A DNA stretch of 7,828 bases, taken from positions 1-7,828 of the forward strand of contig JAUWWJ010000061.1 of NCBI GenBank assembly GCA_030616935.1, written 5' to 3'. The stretch is from Planctomycetaceae bacterium (GTDB taxonomy: Bacteria; Planctomycetota; Planctomycetia; Pirellulales; UBA1268). Position numbers and translations under genes: made by a program. How positions within the stretch are numbered: the first letter of the stretch is position 1; every line of letters starts with the position of its first letter. Of the stretch, positions 1 to 5,212 are shown in pieces. The notes beneath the pieces were generated by a model, which ran no database searches, had not been told where the DNA came from, and saw nothing but the letters and a program-made list of their open reading frames with translations.

Positions 1-2
1 AA

Positions 3-401
3 ATTCGTAGTATCTCAGATGGTTTATCGAAAACACTTGCCATTGGTGAACGCCATAATGGTCCAATTCAAAATGAAAATGGTGATTTTATTACATCAGG
101 TGCGGGGCACTTGATTTATGAAAATGCGTGGGCAGCTGCTTGCCGTGATGAGAATGATCCGGAGGATGATCACGGCCATATGGTATTATTCGACGCTGAG
201 TTCGGTCCGAATCGTGCTCGTCAGTCCACTGATACGGGAGTCAACTTTGGGCCCGACCGTGGTGTTGTTGCACCGCATCAAGGAAATGCCCAATTCACAC
301 TGTGTGACGGTTCCGTACGGTCGATCAATGAAAGTATCGATATCAATGTTTATCGTGCCTTGAGTTCTCGCAGTCGGGGAGAAGTTGTTGGAGAATTTTA
401 G
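3..401 (+). CDS. DUF1559 (H-x9-DG) protein, C-terminal part, 5'-truncated
   Basis: The reading frame is open from the left edge (codon at 3-5) to a TAG at 399-401, giving 132 visible residues; the start lies outside the window. The visible part opens with IRSISDGLSKTLAIGER, the usual 'DG.S.T...GE' segment of DUF1559. Near the end is APHQGNAQFTLCDGSVRSI, a match to the H-x9-DG motif (His, nine residues, Asp-Gly). Full-length members are typically around 300 residues or more, with a type IV pilin-like N-terminal methylation signal and one helix, so about the last third is seen here. These proteins are thought to be exported or cell-surface pseudopilin-like proteins, found in dozens to hundreds of copies per planctomycete genome; their function is unknown. 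A strong stem-loop terminator lies 64 bp downstream, so this probably ends its transcription unit. Family assignment is firm; role is not. Confidence 0.93.
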   Translation: MRSISDGLSKTLAIGERHNGPIQNENGDFITSGAGHLIYENAWAAACRDENDPEDDHGHMVLFDAEFGPNRARQSTDTGVNFGPDRGVVAPHQGNAQFTLCDGSVRSINESIDINVYRALSSRSRGEVVGEF

Positions 402-812
402 GGTCAGTAGCCAACTTTCCGGTTATGACTGCAAACTGATTCCTCGTACCATGCATCTACTATTTCCCGGGCATCGTCCTATTTTGGCGATGCCCGGGCA
501 TTCTCTCTTTGTTCACGTGACTGATTCTGGGGGATCTACTTAGCGGATATCGGAATCAGTGGCTCGTTGGATGCAAGTCACAGAAGTCTTCTCTCGAAGA
601 ATGTTTTGAGAAGGCATTCTCTCTGACAGGATGCGAATGCACTTCAACACGATACAGAGGTTTCGTGGCGTGCGTGCCGCTACTATGTGATGGGATGTCA
701 CGCATTATGAATTTGTGACGATATCCGGAGCCGTTACCCAAAGCACTTGGATGGAGAGCAGTTAGAGAAGTCGTAAGTTTATGAGAGGTCTCGCAGTGAA
801 TGACAACTCTGA
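402..812. other. Gene-free stretch between convergent DUF1559 and rsmE genes
   Basis: Apart from the terminator at 466-498, this 411-bp stretch shows no convincing gene. An imperfect inverted repeat, ACTGATTC (520-527) with GAATCAGT (553-560), lies just after the terminator. Short competing repeats occur around 588-625 (CTTCTC with GAGAAG, AGAATG with CATTCT). A minus-strand reading frame at 556-828 has no recognisable domain, unlikely composition (many His, Ser and Arg) and overlaps the end of rsmE, so it is not called. No tRNA cloverleaf or known RNA family was recognised. Confidence 0.6.
466..498 (+). terminator. Rho-independent-type terminator after the DUF1559 gene
   Basis: CCCGGGCATCG (466-476) is the exact reverse complement of CGATGCCCGGG (488-498), an 11-bp GC-rich stem. 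It can extend inward by a T-G wobble and a C-G pair, leaving a 7-base loop (479-485). It is followed by a pyrimidine-rich stretch with several T residues (500-511) rather than an unbroken T run. On the opposite strand the stem is followed by A-rich sequence, so it works best for the + strand gene ending at 401. Confidence 0.8.
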
Positions 813-1520
813 CTAAGCATTCTTGCATTGACCAGCGATTACGGCGGCTGCCACGGCAGCAGTTTCGATGCGAAGAATATTTTGACAGAGTGACATTTGT
901 TGGAAACCATAAGCCTGCGCGGTGCTGATCTCTTCATCGGTAAATCCACCTTCAGGTCCGATAACAATGAGGAGATTATCAATCGGTTTTGAAAGTATTG
1001 ACTGCATTGGGTTTCCATCAGGACATGCGAGGATCCGCAAGCTGGCAGAAGAGGTTGTGAGAAGATTGTGTAAGGATTGTGGTGGGGTAATTTCGAGAAG
1101 TCGATTGCGTCCAGATTGCTTGCACGATTCGATGACTCCACGTTGGAGACGGCTCATTGCCGCAGCAGTTGGTTCGGCAACTGAGCGTGTTGTCGTGAGA
1201 GGCACCAGAGAGTCCGTGCCAAGTTCTGTGATTTTTTCAATCAGCCATTTCTGTCGATCACCCTTTGGGAGGGCTACTGCGAGTGTGAGTGCTGGCTTGT
1301 CGGAAGACCTTTCTGAGTGCTTGTGCCCAAGACTCAGCGTGACGTGATCGCGCTCAATATTCACCACAGTAGCAGGCCATGACGTACCCTGGCCGTCAAA
1401 CAATTCGACCATATCGCCAGTTTTTGCTCGCATAACACGGGCGAGATGACGAGCTTCATCACCCTCAAGACGAGCGGTATCCTCTGTGGGAGTTTGGGAA
1501 AGAAAGAAACGGTGGCTCAT
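813..1520 (-). CDS. rsmE: 16S rRNA m3U1498 methyltransferase RsmE
   Basis: SPOUT-class methyltransferase that uses S-adenosylmethionine to methylate N3 of 16S rRNA U1498 in the decoding region of the 30S subunit. The 235-residue product matches the usual length (about 240). An N-terminal PUA-like RNA-binding segment (about 1-70) contains HLARVMRAKTGD. The SPOUT knot carries ALPKGDRQKWLIEKITELG (about 83-101), the QSGRNR signature (135-140), IGPEGGFTDEE (187-197), which forms part of the SAM pocket, and LRIETAA (216-222). The frame could start at 1571, but that adds 17 residues (MTNRRLFLFIYSQRLCF) absent from the family, so I chose the ATG at 1518-1520, which begins MSHRFFLS. No strong Shine-Dalgarno is visible. 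The gene diverges from the ATPase gene with 86 bp between starts. The family call is secure; the exact start is probable. Confidence 0.96.
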   Translation of the reverse strand: MSHRFFLSQTPTEDTARLEGDEARHLARVMRAKTGDMVELFDGQGTSWPATVVNIERDHVTLSLGHKHSERSSDKPALTLAVALPKGDRQKWLIEKITELGTDSLVPLTTTRSVAEPTAAAMSRLQRGVIESCKQSGRNRLLEITPPQSLHNLLTTSSASLRILACPDGNPMQSILSKPIDNLLIVIGPEGGFTDEEISTAQAYGFQQMSLCQNILRIETAAVAAAVIAGQCKNA

Positions 1521-1570
1521 AAAACACAATCTCTGCGAATAAATAAACAAAAATAGGCGTCGATTCGTCA

Positions 1571-1586
1571 TGACGCAGGTGCGTCA
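1571..1586. promoter_or_regulatory. Inverted repeat between divergent rsmE and ATPase genes
   Basis: TGACGC (1571-1576) and GCGTCA (1581-1586) form a perfect 6-bp inverted repeat around the 4-base AGGT. The left arm also overlaps a 10-bp perfect palindrome, CGTCATGACG (1566-1575), and another CGTC lies at 1558-1561. The element ends 20 bp before the ATPase ATG and lies 50 bp upstream of the rsmE ATG. It could be an operator for a dimeric regulator or a small hairpin in the ATPase leader. No regulator family is recognised. Confidence 0.35.
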
Positions 1587-1606
1587 AGTTCGTACAACCT
1601 TCTCTT

Positions 1607-2503
1607 ATGGTACGCGACAACTGGAACTTTACTGCGAATCCGTTCGAGGCAACCCTTACTCCGGCTTCTTTTTATTGTGGGAAGCCTCAGGAAGAGGCTC
1701 TTGCCCGTCTGGAATGGATCTGTCAGGAACGACAACGTTTTGCGATCGTGGTCGGTGTTGAGGGGGTTGGGAAGAGCCATCTGTCTACGACGGCACTCCG
1801 CCGCGTGAGCGGATTGGGTGCTGAGGCAGTTTTGCTCTCATTGCGTGGCGTGCCCGAAGGAGAATGGCTCCCGCTTCTCCTCGAGAGGTTTCCACTGGAT
1901 TACGCGAGTCGTTGTGAGTCGATAACGAATTGGCAAAAATTAGAAAACAGGCTTCGTGAGAATAGACTCATGGAACGGCCAACGGTCATTCTGGTCGACG
2001 ATATTGACCACGCTCCAACTGATGCACTTGCTGGGATAGAGCGTCTCGTAAACAGTGCTGAACCACGGTTTAGTTGGACAACCGTCGTGGGGACTGCAAC
2101 AGCATCCTCAGTGGAAAATATTCCGCATTCACTTCAAAATCAGGCTGCTATGCGTGTCCATCTTGATCCATGGGATACAGATGATGTGTATGCGTTTTTA
2201 TCGACAGCAATAACACGAGTCGGTGGTGACCCAGCCATTATTCCATCTGCCACAGCCGACACTGTTGCTCGTTTTGCAGGAGGACTTCCTCGCCTTGTAA
2301 GCCGCTTAACACATCTCTCCTTAGCTGCGGCTGCTGGAGATGGTCTTTCACATGTTGATTCTTCGACGGTTGAACGAGTCTGGAGAGAGCTGTACCCCGT
2401 GAATGGGTCACATGAAGCAATCACGAGAACGGATGGCGGTCATAGTGGCAGATTGGAGCGGTCAGGAGGACGTGTTCGGGCTGTCCGTAAATTATTTGAA
2501 TAA
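1607..2503 (+). CDS. ExeA/TniB-like AAA ATPase
   Basis: P-loop ATPase of 298 residues. The N-terminus NPFEATLTPASFY (11-23) resembles the 'NPF..TPDP.FLY' lead-in of ExeA/GspA proteins. Walker A is GVEGVGKS (50-57), Walker B VILVDDID (127-134), with a sensor-1-like VVGT (160-163) and GGLPRL (225-230), matching the 'GG.PR.IN' segment of ExeA. ExeA normally has DEAQ after Walker B; here it is DDID, so the usual second acidic residue is Asp. The last 35 residues are Gly/Arg/Ser-rich, probably disordered. The protein lacks the transmembrane helix and peptidoglycan-binding domain of classical ExeA, so it is likely cytoplasmic. The ATG at 1607 is the first possible start after an in-frame stop at 1571-1573; no Shine-Dalgarno is evident. 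Two membrane-protein genes follow on the same strand. Known relatives serve secretion, transposition or membrane assembly; which applies here is unknown. Confidence 0.85.
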   Translation: MVRDNWNFTANPFEATLTPASFYCGKPQEEALARLEWICQERQRFAIVVGVEGVGKSHLSTTALRRVSGLGAEAVLLSLRGVPEGEWLPLLLERFPLDYASRCESITNWQKLENRLRENRLMERPTVILVDDIDHAPTDALAGIERLVNSAEPRFSWTTVVGTATASSVENIPHSLQNQAAMRVHLDPWDTDDVYAFLSTAITRVGGDPAIIPSATADTVARFAGGLPRLVSRLTHLSLAAAAGDGLSHVDSSTVERVWRELYPVNGSHEAITRTDGGHSGRLERSGGRVRAVRKLFE

Positions 2504-2598
2504 ATGGGGATATTTGCGAGAGCTACTGAAGTCTGTTGTTATTTGGCTAAGATGAACAACAATTAAATCCCATCATCCTGTTTTTACGGAATTTATTT

Positions 2599-3294
2599 GT
2601 GGCAAAACGCGTCTCACCTTCCATCCAGCCACCATCACGCCGCCGAATAGTTGCGGTATCCCCGGATGATGGTTCAGCAATCGATCTAAAGCAGCCCGAA
2701 TTTGCTGCACTCCTTGCGTGGTTGGTTCCTGGCTTGGGGCATTTTTATCAGGGCCGTACCAAAAAAGGTGCGGTCTATATGTCCGTTATCCTGACACTTT
2801 TTGTCGTTGGTCTGTGGCTGGGTGATGGTCGAGTGGTCTATGCATCATGGCGACCAAATGATACTCGATGGTGGTTTGTCTGTCAGGCAGGTATCGGAGT
2901 TGTTGCAGCGCCGGCAGTTGTTCAGTCAGTCTCTATGACAGGTACAAGTCATGAACCATTTTGGCTCGCAGGATGGATGACGCCGCCACTTACAGAAGGA
3001 CAGCTTGTTTCACGTGAATTTGCCGATCGACTAGCGACAGATGATCCGTATATCTTTGAACAAGACTTTTGGGATCGCCCGCCATACAAGCAATTTCGAG
3101 CTGATCAGATTTCTATGTGGCATCATAAGCTGGGACGATTTTTTGAACTCGGAACACTGTACACAGTGCTCGCCGGCATGCTTAATATGCTTGTTATCTA
3201 TGATGCCTGGGCGGGGCCGATGCACCCATTCGTGAAAGAAGAAAAATCACCAGTGAACCCTGACAAAGAGAGCAATGACGGTACAGCAGTATGA
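2599..3294 (+). CDS. DUF6677-type membrane protein with TM2-like hairpin
   Basis: 231-residue predicted inner-membrane protein. A charged N-terminal tail (1-30) precedes FAALLAWLVPGLGHFYQG (35-52) and a second helix at about 57-74. The 'PG.G.FY.G....G' turn between them is the hallmark of TM2-like domains. A hydrophobic stretch at about 93-112 and another at 183-202 suggest four helices, with a conserved-looking Trp/Asp/Pro-rich loop between (about 118-178) and a charged C-terminus. This architecture fits DUF6677, known mainly from planctomycetes and without assigned function; I make that match from memory. GTG at 2599 is the only plausible start after the in-frame TAA at 2548-2550, and ACGGA 8 bp upstream may serve as a weak ribosome site. 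The gap to the ATPase is 95 bp, so co-transcription is possible. The stop TGA overlaps an ATG (ATGA) that opens a 12-codon mini-frame. Confidence 0.82.
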   Translation: MAKRVSPSIQPPSRRRIVAVSPDDGSAIDLKQPEFAALLAWLVPGLGHFYQGRTKKGAVYMSVILTLFVVGLWLGDGRVVYASWRPNDTRWWFVCQAGIGVVAAPAVVQSVSMTGTSHEPFWLAGWMTPPLTEGQLVSREFADRLATDDPYIFEQDFWDRPPYKQFRADQISMWHHKLGRFFELGTLYTVLAGMLNMLVIYDAWAGPMHPFVKEEKSPVNPDKESNDGTAV

Positions 3295-3342
3295 GTAGCA
3301 GTGTACTTAATGCAGATGCCGTATCGTGATGATGATTTTCAA

Positions 3343-3347
3343 GGGAG
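3343..3347 (+). promoter_or_regulatory. Shine-Dalgarno of the 73-residue membrane protein
   Basis: GGGAG sits 7 bases before the ATG at 3355. It is one of the clearest ribosome binding sites in a window where most starts lack one. It supports both the reality of this small gene and its start codon. Confidence 0.6.
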
Positions 3348-3354
3348 ATGAATA

Positions 3355-3576
3355 ATGGAATTCAACAACATCATCATGTTCGCGCTTTTTTTTGAAAACA
3401 TACCGATGCTTTTTTTTAGTCTGCCCTTGATTGCGGCGGCCAGTGTGGGATTTGCAGCAACGCACCACGAGTCGCCACCAGCTATCTGGAGGGCAACTGC
3501 TGAATGGGTAATGTGGTTGGCTGGTATTCTCGGCGGCGTCCTTCTGGTCGTCTTTATTCTCAGTCAATTAGCGTAA
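3355..3576 (+). CDS. Small two-helix membrane protein of unknown function
   Basis: A 73-residue protein made almost entirely of two hydrophobic segments, about 18-36 and 50-71, joined by a short polar loop FAATHHESPPAIWRA (33-47). This indicates an integral membrane hairpin. A good Shine-Dalgarno and its position 60 bp after the DUF6677-type gene on the same strand support it as a real, probably co-transcribed gene. I have the impression that similar short proteins with an 'AAT.HE' turn follow this membrane-protein gene in other planctomycetes, but this is from memory and untested. The stretch coding LFF (residues 11-13 and 19-21) contains two identical CTTTTTTTT runs (eight T each, 3386-3393 and 3410-3417), which could be slippage-prone. 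The stop lies 2 bp from the convergent rlmN stop. Function unknown. Confidence 0.75.
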   Translation: MEFNNIIMFALFFENIPMLFFSLPLIAAASVGFAATHHESPPAIWRATAEWVMWLAGILGGVLLVVFILSQLA

Positions 3577-3578
3577 TG

Positions 3579-4685
3579 TCACGCATCAGACTCTGTAGGT
3601 ACGGAATTCTCCTGGGTTGCCAGGCGACGTAACTGGCCGCAGGCAGCATCAATTCTGGAGCCTTTTCTCCTTCGAGTCTGGACATTGACGCCGGCATTTC
3701 GAAGGACATCGAGAAATCGCTCACGAGACGCATCAGTGGGTTCTTCCCATGGAAGGCCAGCAACTGCATTGTACGGAATGACATTCACCAAGGCCGCTCG
3801 TTTGCCTAGAAAGCGAGCCAATGCTCGGGCATTGTCAGGAGAATCATTGAGGTTCCCCAGTAAAACATATTCAAATGTGAGACGCCGGCCCGATGTTTCC
3901 CAATACCGATCTGCGGCCGCTAGGATCGCATCAATACCGATCGATTTATTTACAGGGACGAGTTTCGTTCGTAGTAGATCGTCAGCAGCATGGAGGGAAA
4001 CCGCAAGATGATAACCAGGATTCTCGTGGCAGAGTCTGTCAATTGCTGATGGTAATCCAACAGTTGAAATAGTGATTCGCCTTTGTGAAATTCCAAGCCC
4101 TTCGGGATTTTGTGCCACTGCAAGAGCAGGCAATAGGCGATCAAGATTTGCAAGAGGTTCACCCATTCCCATGACGACAATATGACTTAAGCGTTCGTCC
4201 TCTGGTAGTAACCGTGTGAGCCGTAATAATTGTTCGATGATCTCACCAGTTGTCAGGTTTCGGATCACTCCATCGAGACCACTTGCACAAAAGACACAAC
4301 CCATGGCGCAACCGACCTGTGAAGAAATACAAACGGTACGTCGAATTCCATCGCGCAAGAGAACGCATTCGATCTGTTGCTTATCATGCAGTTGCAGTAA
4401 CAACTTCTCGGTTCCATCTTCAGCGACTTGATGACGAGCAACAGTAGTCGTCCAAATCTGCATTTCAGCCTCTAATTGCGACCTGAGATCATTCGGCAGA
4501 TCAGTCATGTCTGAGAACGATTCTGCTCGTCGTGCGTGAAGCCAGCGATAGATCGCCTTCGCCCTCCATGCTGGTTGGCCTGCATCGGAAAGCCATGCCG
4601 GAAGATCAAACTCCGGATCAAGCACGTGCGGTTGGTTATTTGGCTGTGCCGGTACTATCGTGAGTGGAGTCGTATTGGGTGGCAT
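3579..4685 (-). CDS. rlmN: Dual-specificity RNA methyltransferase RlmN
   Basis: Radical-SAM enzyme that makes 2-methyladenosine at A2503 of 23S rRNA and, in characterised members, at A37 of some tRNAs. The 368-residue length is typical. The [4Fe-4S] motif is CAMGCVFC with cysteines 126, 130 and 133, preceded by VCISSQVGC, whose Cys119 matches E. coli Cys118. GMGEP (173-177) contacts SAM. DAACGQL near the end supplies Cys349, equivalent to the methyl-carrying Cys355 of E. coli, so both catalytic cysteines are present. An N-terminal helical accessory domain (about 28-100, including WRAKAIYRWLH) precedes the barrel. GMGEP and the two catalytic cysteines place it in the RlmN/Cfr family; housekeeping context favours RlmN over Cfr. 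ATG at 4683-4685 fits the family; the first 25 or so residues are variable. It diverges from the 71-residue membrane protein, with a 14-bp palindrome between them. Confidence 0.97.
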   Translation of the reverse strand: MPPNTTPLTIVPAQPNNQPHVLDPEFDLPAWLSDAGQPAWRAKAIYRWLHARRAESFSDMTDLPNDLRSQLEAEMQIWTTTVARHQVAEDGTEKLLLQLHDKQQIECVLLRDGIRRTVCISSQVGCAMGCVFCASGLDGVIRNLTTGEIIEQLLRLTRLLPEDERLSHIVVMGMGEPLANLDRLLPALAVAQNPEGLGISQRRITISTVGLPSAIDRLCHENPGYHLAVSLHAADDLLRTKLVPVNKSIGIDAILAAADRYWETSGRRLTFEYVLLGNLNDSPDNARALARFLGKRAALVNVIPYNAVAGLPWEEPTDASRERFLDVLRNAGVNVQTRRRKGSRIDAACGQLRRLATQENSVPTESDA

Positions 4686-4750
4686 GAGTCATTTCCAGTA
4701 AAAGACCGACTGGCGTGAGGTCGGAGAAGCATGTAAAGTGCTAGTGAAAG

Positions 4751-4764
4751 GGAGAACGTTCTCC
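4751..4764. promoter_or_regulatory. 14-bp perfect palindrome in the divergent rlmN promoter region
   Basis: GGAGAACGTTCTCC reads the same on both strands without a spacer. It is 38 bp upstream of the ATG at 4803 and 65 bp upstream of the rlmN ATG, placed to act on either promoter. A 14-bp perfect palindrome is expected about once per 16 kb of random sequence, so finding it in a 117-bp intergenic gap is suggestive. The GAAC/GTTC halves are reminiscent of some operator half-sites (LexA-like boxes have GAAC-N4-GTTC), but the spacing here is zero, so no regulator is assigned. Confidence 0.45.
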
Positions 4765-4802
4765 GTCGTTTTCGATCCTTCTGAGAATACTAATCGTCGC
4801 CA

Positions 4803-5018
4803 ATGAGCCAGCAGCAATTTGAAGAACGAACCAAGTGGGTTTATGACGAACAGGCTTTTCCAGTCTGGAATGAGTCGTTTGACAAAGATGACCGTACTGA
4901 GATGATTCGAGAAGATCTTTGGGCGGGTCGTAGTATTGCAATTTTGCTGGCCTCTCTGGTCGCAATCGGTCTGATTCTGGCTGGCATTACCATTAACTTT
5001 GTAACGAACTGGCAATAG
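4803..5018 (+). CDS. Small single-helix membrane protein of unknown function
   Basis: A 71-residue protein with a soluble acidic N-terminal half (1-42, containing FEERTKWVYDEQAFPVW and ESFDKDDRTEMIRED) and one C-terminal hydrophobic segment at about 44-67 (IAILLASLVAIGLILAGITI), ending FVTNWQ. This is the layout of a tail-anchored inner-membrane protein with most of its length in the cytoplasm. The ATG at 4803 is the first start after an in-frame TAA at 4791; no strong Shine-Dalgarno is seen. The aromatic and acidic N-terminal half does not look random, and the codon choice resembles its neighbours, so I favour a real gene. An overlapping minus-strand frame (4689-5057) looks like its shadow. 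It is separated from ispE by 194 bp containing two stem-loops, so it may be transcribed alone. I do not recognise the family. Confidence 0.68.
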   Translation: MSQQQFEERTKWVYDEQAFPVWNESFDKDDRTEMIREDLWAGRSIAILLASLVAIGLILAGITINFVTNWQ

Positions 5019-5120
5019 TCGTGGCTCAGAGTTTGTAGGAAGCACTCTTTTATCCATCCTTCGTCACTACGTACCCTACCATGTGATCGTTTCGGAAATA
5101 GGAATGCATCAATTCTTTAT

Positions 5121-5160
5121 CCTACATGACAAGTGAAACTCTTTGACAAAATCGTGTAGG
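5121..5160. promoter_or_regulatory. Inverted repeat upstream of ispE
   Basis: CCTACATGA (5121-5129) pairs with TCGTGTAGG (5152-5160) over 9 positions with one G-T wobble, leaving a 22-base loop. The loop holds TTGACA (5143-5148), a perfect -35 hexamer, although no good -10 box follows at 16-18 bp. The arms could be operator half-sites flanking a promoter, or an RNA stem if transcription starts further upstream. Confidence 0.3.
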
Positions 5161-5174
5161 TGCATGAACTGAGG

Positions 5175-5204
5175 GCCAGAGAAGTTACCATAATCTTTTC
5201 TGGT
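5175..5204 (+). promoter_or_regulatory. Stem-loop immediately before the ispE start
   Basis: CCAGAGAAG (5176-5184) pairs with CTTTTCTGG (5195-5203) with one G-U wobble and a 10-base loop; a further G-U pair (5175/5204) is possible. GAGGG (5171-5175), the only Shine-Dalgarno-like sequence upstream of ispE, touches the stem's 5' side, and the GTG start is 9 bases beyond 5203. Unfolded, GAGGG is 37 bases from GTG and too far to act; folded, the two are about 9 bases apart. Confidence 0.35.
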
Positions 5205-5212
5205 GTTGGTCA

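Noticed and set aside
520..560. Imperfect inverted repeat as a second terminator
   Set aside because: The loop is long and there is no T run on either side; the stem at 466-498 already explains termination.
556..828. 90-residue minus-strand reading frame
   Set aside because: No recognisable domain, unlikely composition, no ribosome site, and it overlaps the end of rsmE in another frame.
922..1347. 141-residue plus-strand frame inside rsmE
   Set aside because: It is antisense to a firmly identified gene, has no domain and is a coding shadow.
1521..1571. 17-residue N-terminal extension of RsmE
   Set aside because: MTNRRLFLFIYSQRLCF is absent from the family, whose N-terminus matches MSHRFFLS; the longer frame would also occupy most of the divergent promoter region.
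2534..2561. TGTTGTT/AACAACA repeat after the ATPase gene as a terminator
   Set aside because: A 7-bp AT-rich stem with a 14-base loop and no T tract is too weak to call.
3579..4685. Cfr-type antibiotic-resistance methyltransferase
   Set aside because: Cfr shares the cysteines, but the housekeeping neighbourhood and the typical RlmN N-terminal domain fit RlmN better.
5028..5052. AGAGT/ACTCT stem followed by TTTT after the 71-residue gene
   Set aside because: Only 5 bp and AT-rich; too weak to call a terminator, although it cannot be excluded.
4689..5057. 122-residue minus-strand frame opposite the 71-residue membrane protein
   Set aside because: Composition is rich in Asn, Thr, Ser and Arg with no hydrophobic or domain pattern; the plus-strand frame has a coherent membrane-protein layout instead.
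5143..5172. TTGACA as a complete sigma-70 promoter for ispE
   Set aside because: No acceptable -10 hexamer at 16-18 bp spacing; kept only as part of the inverted-repeat note.
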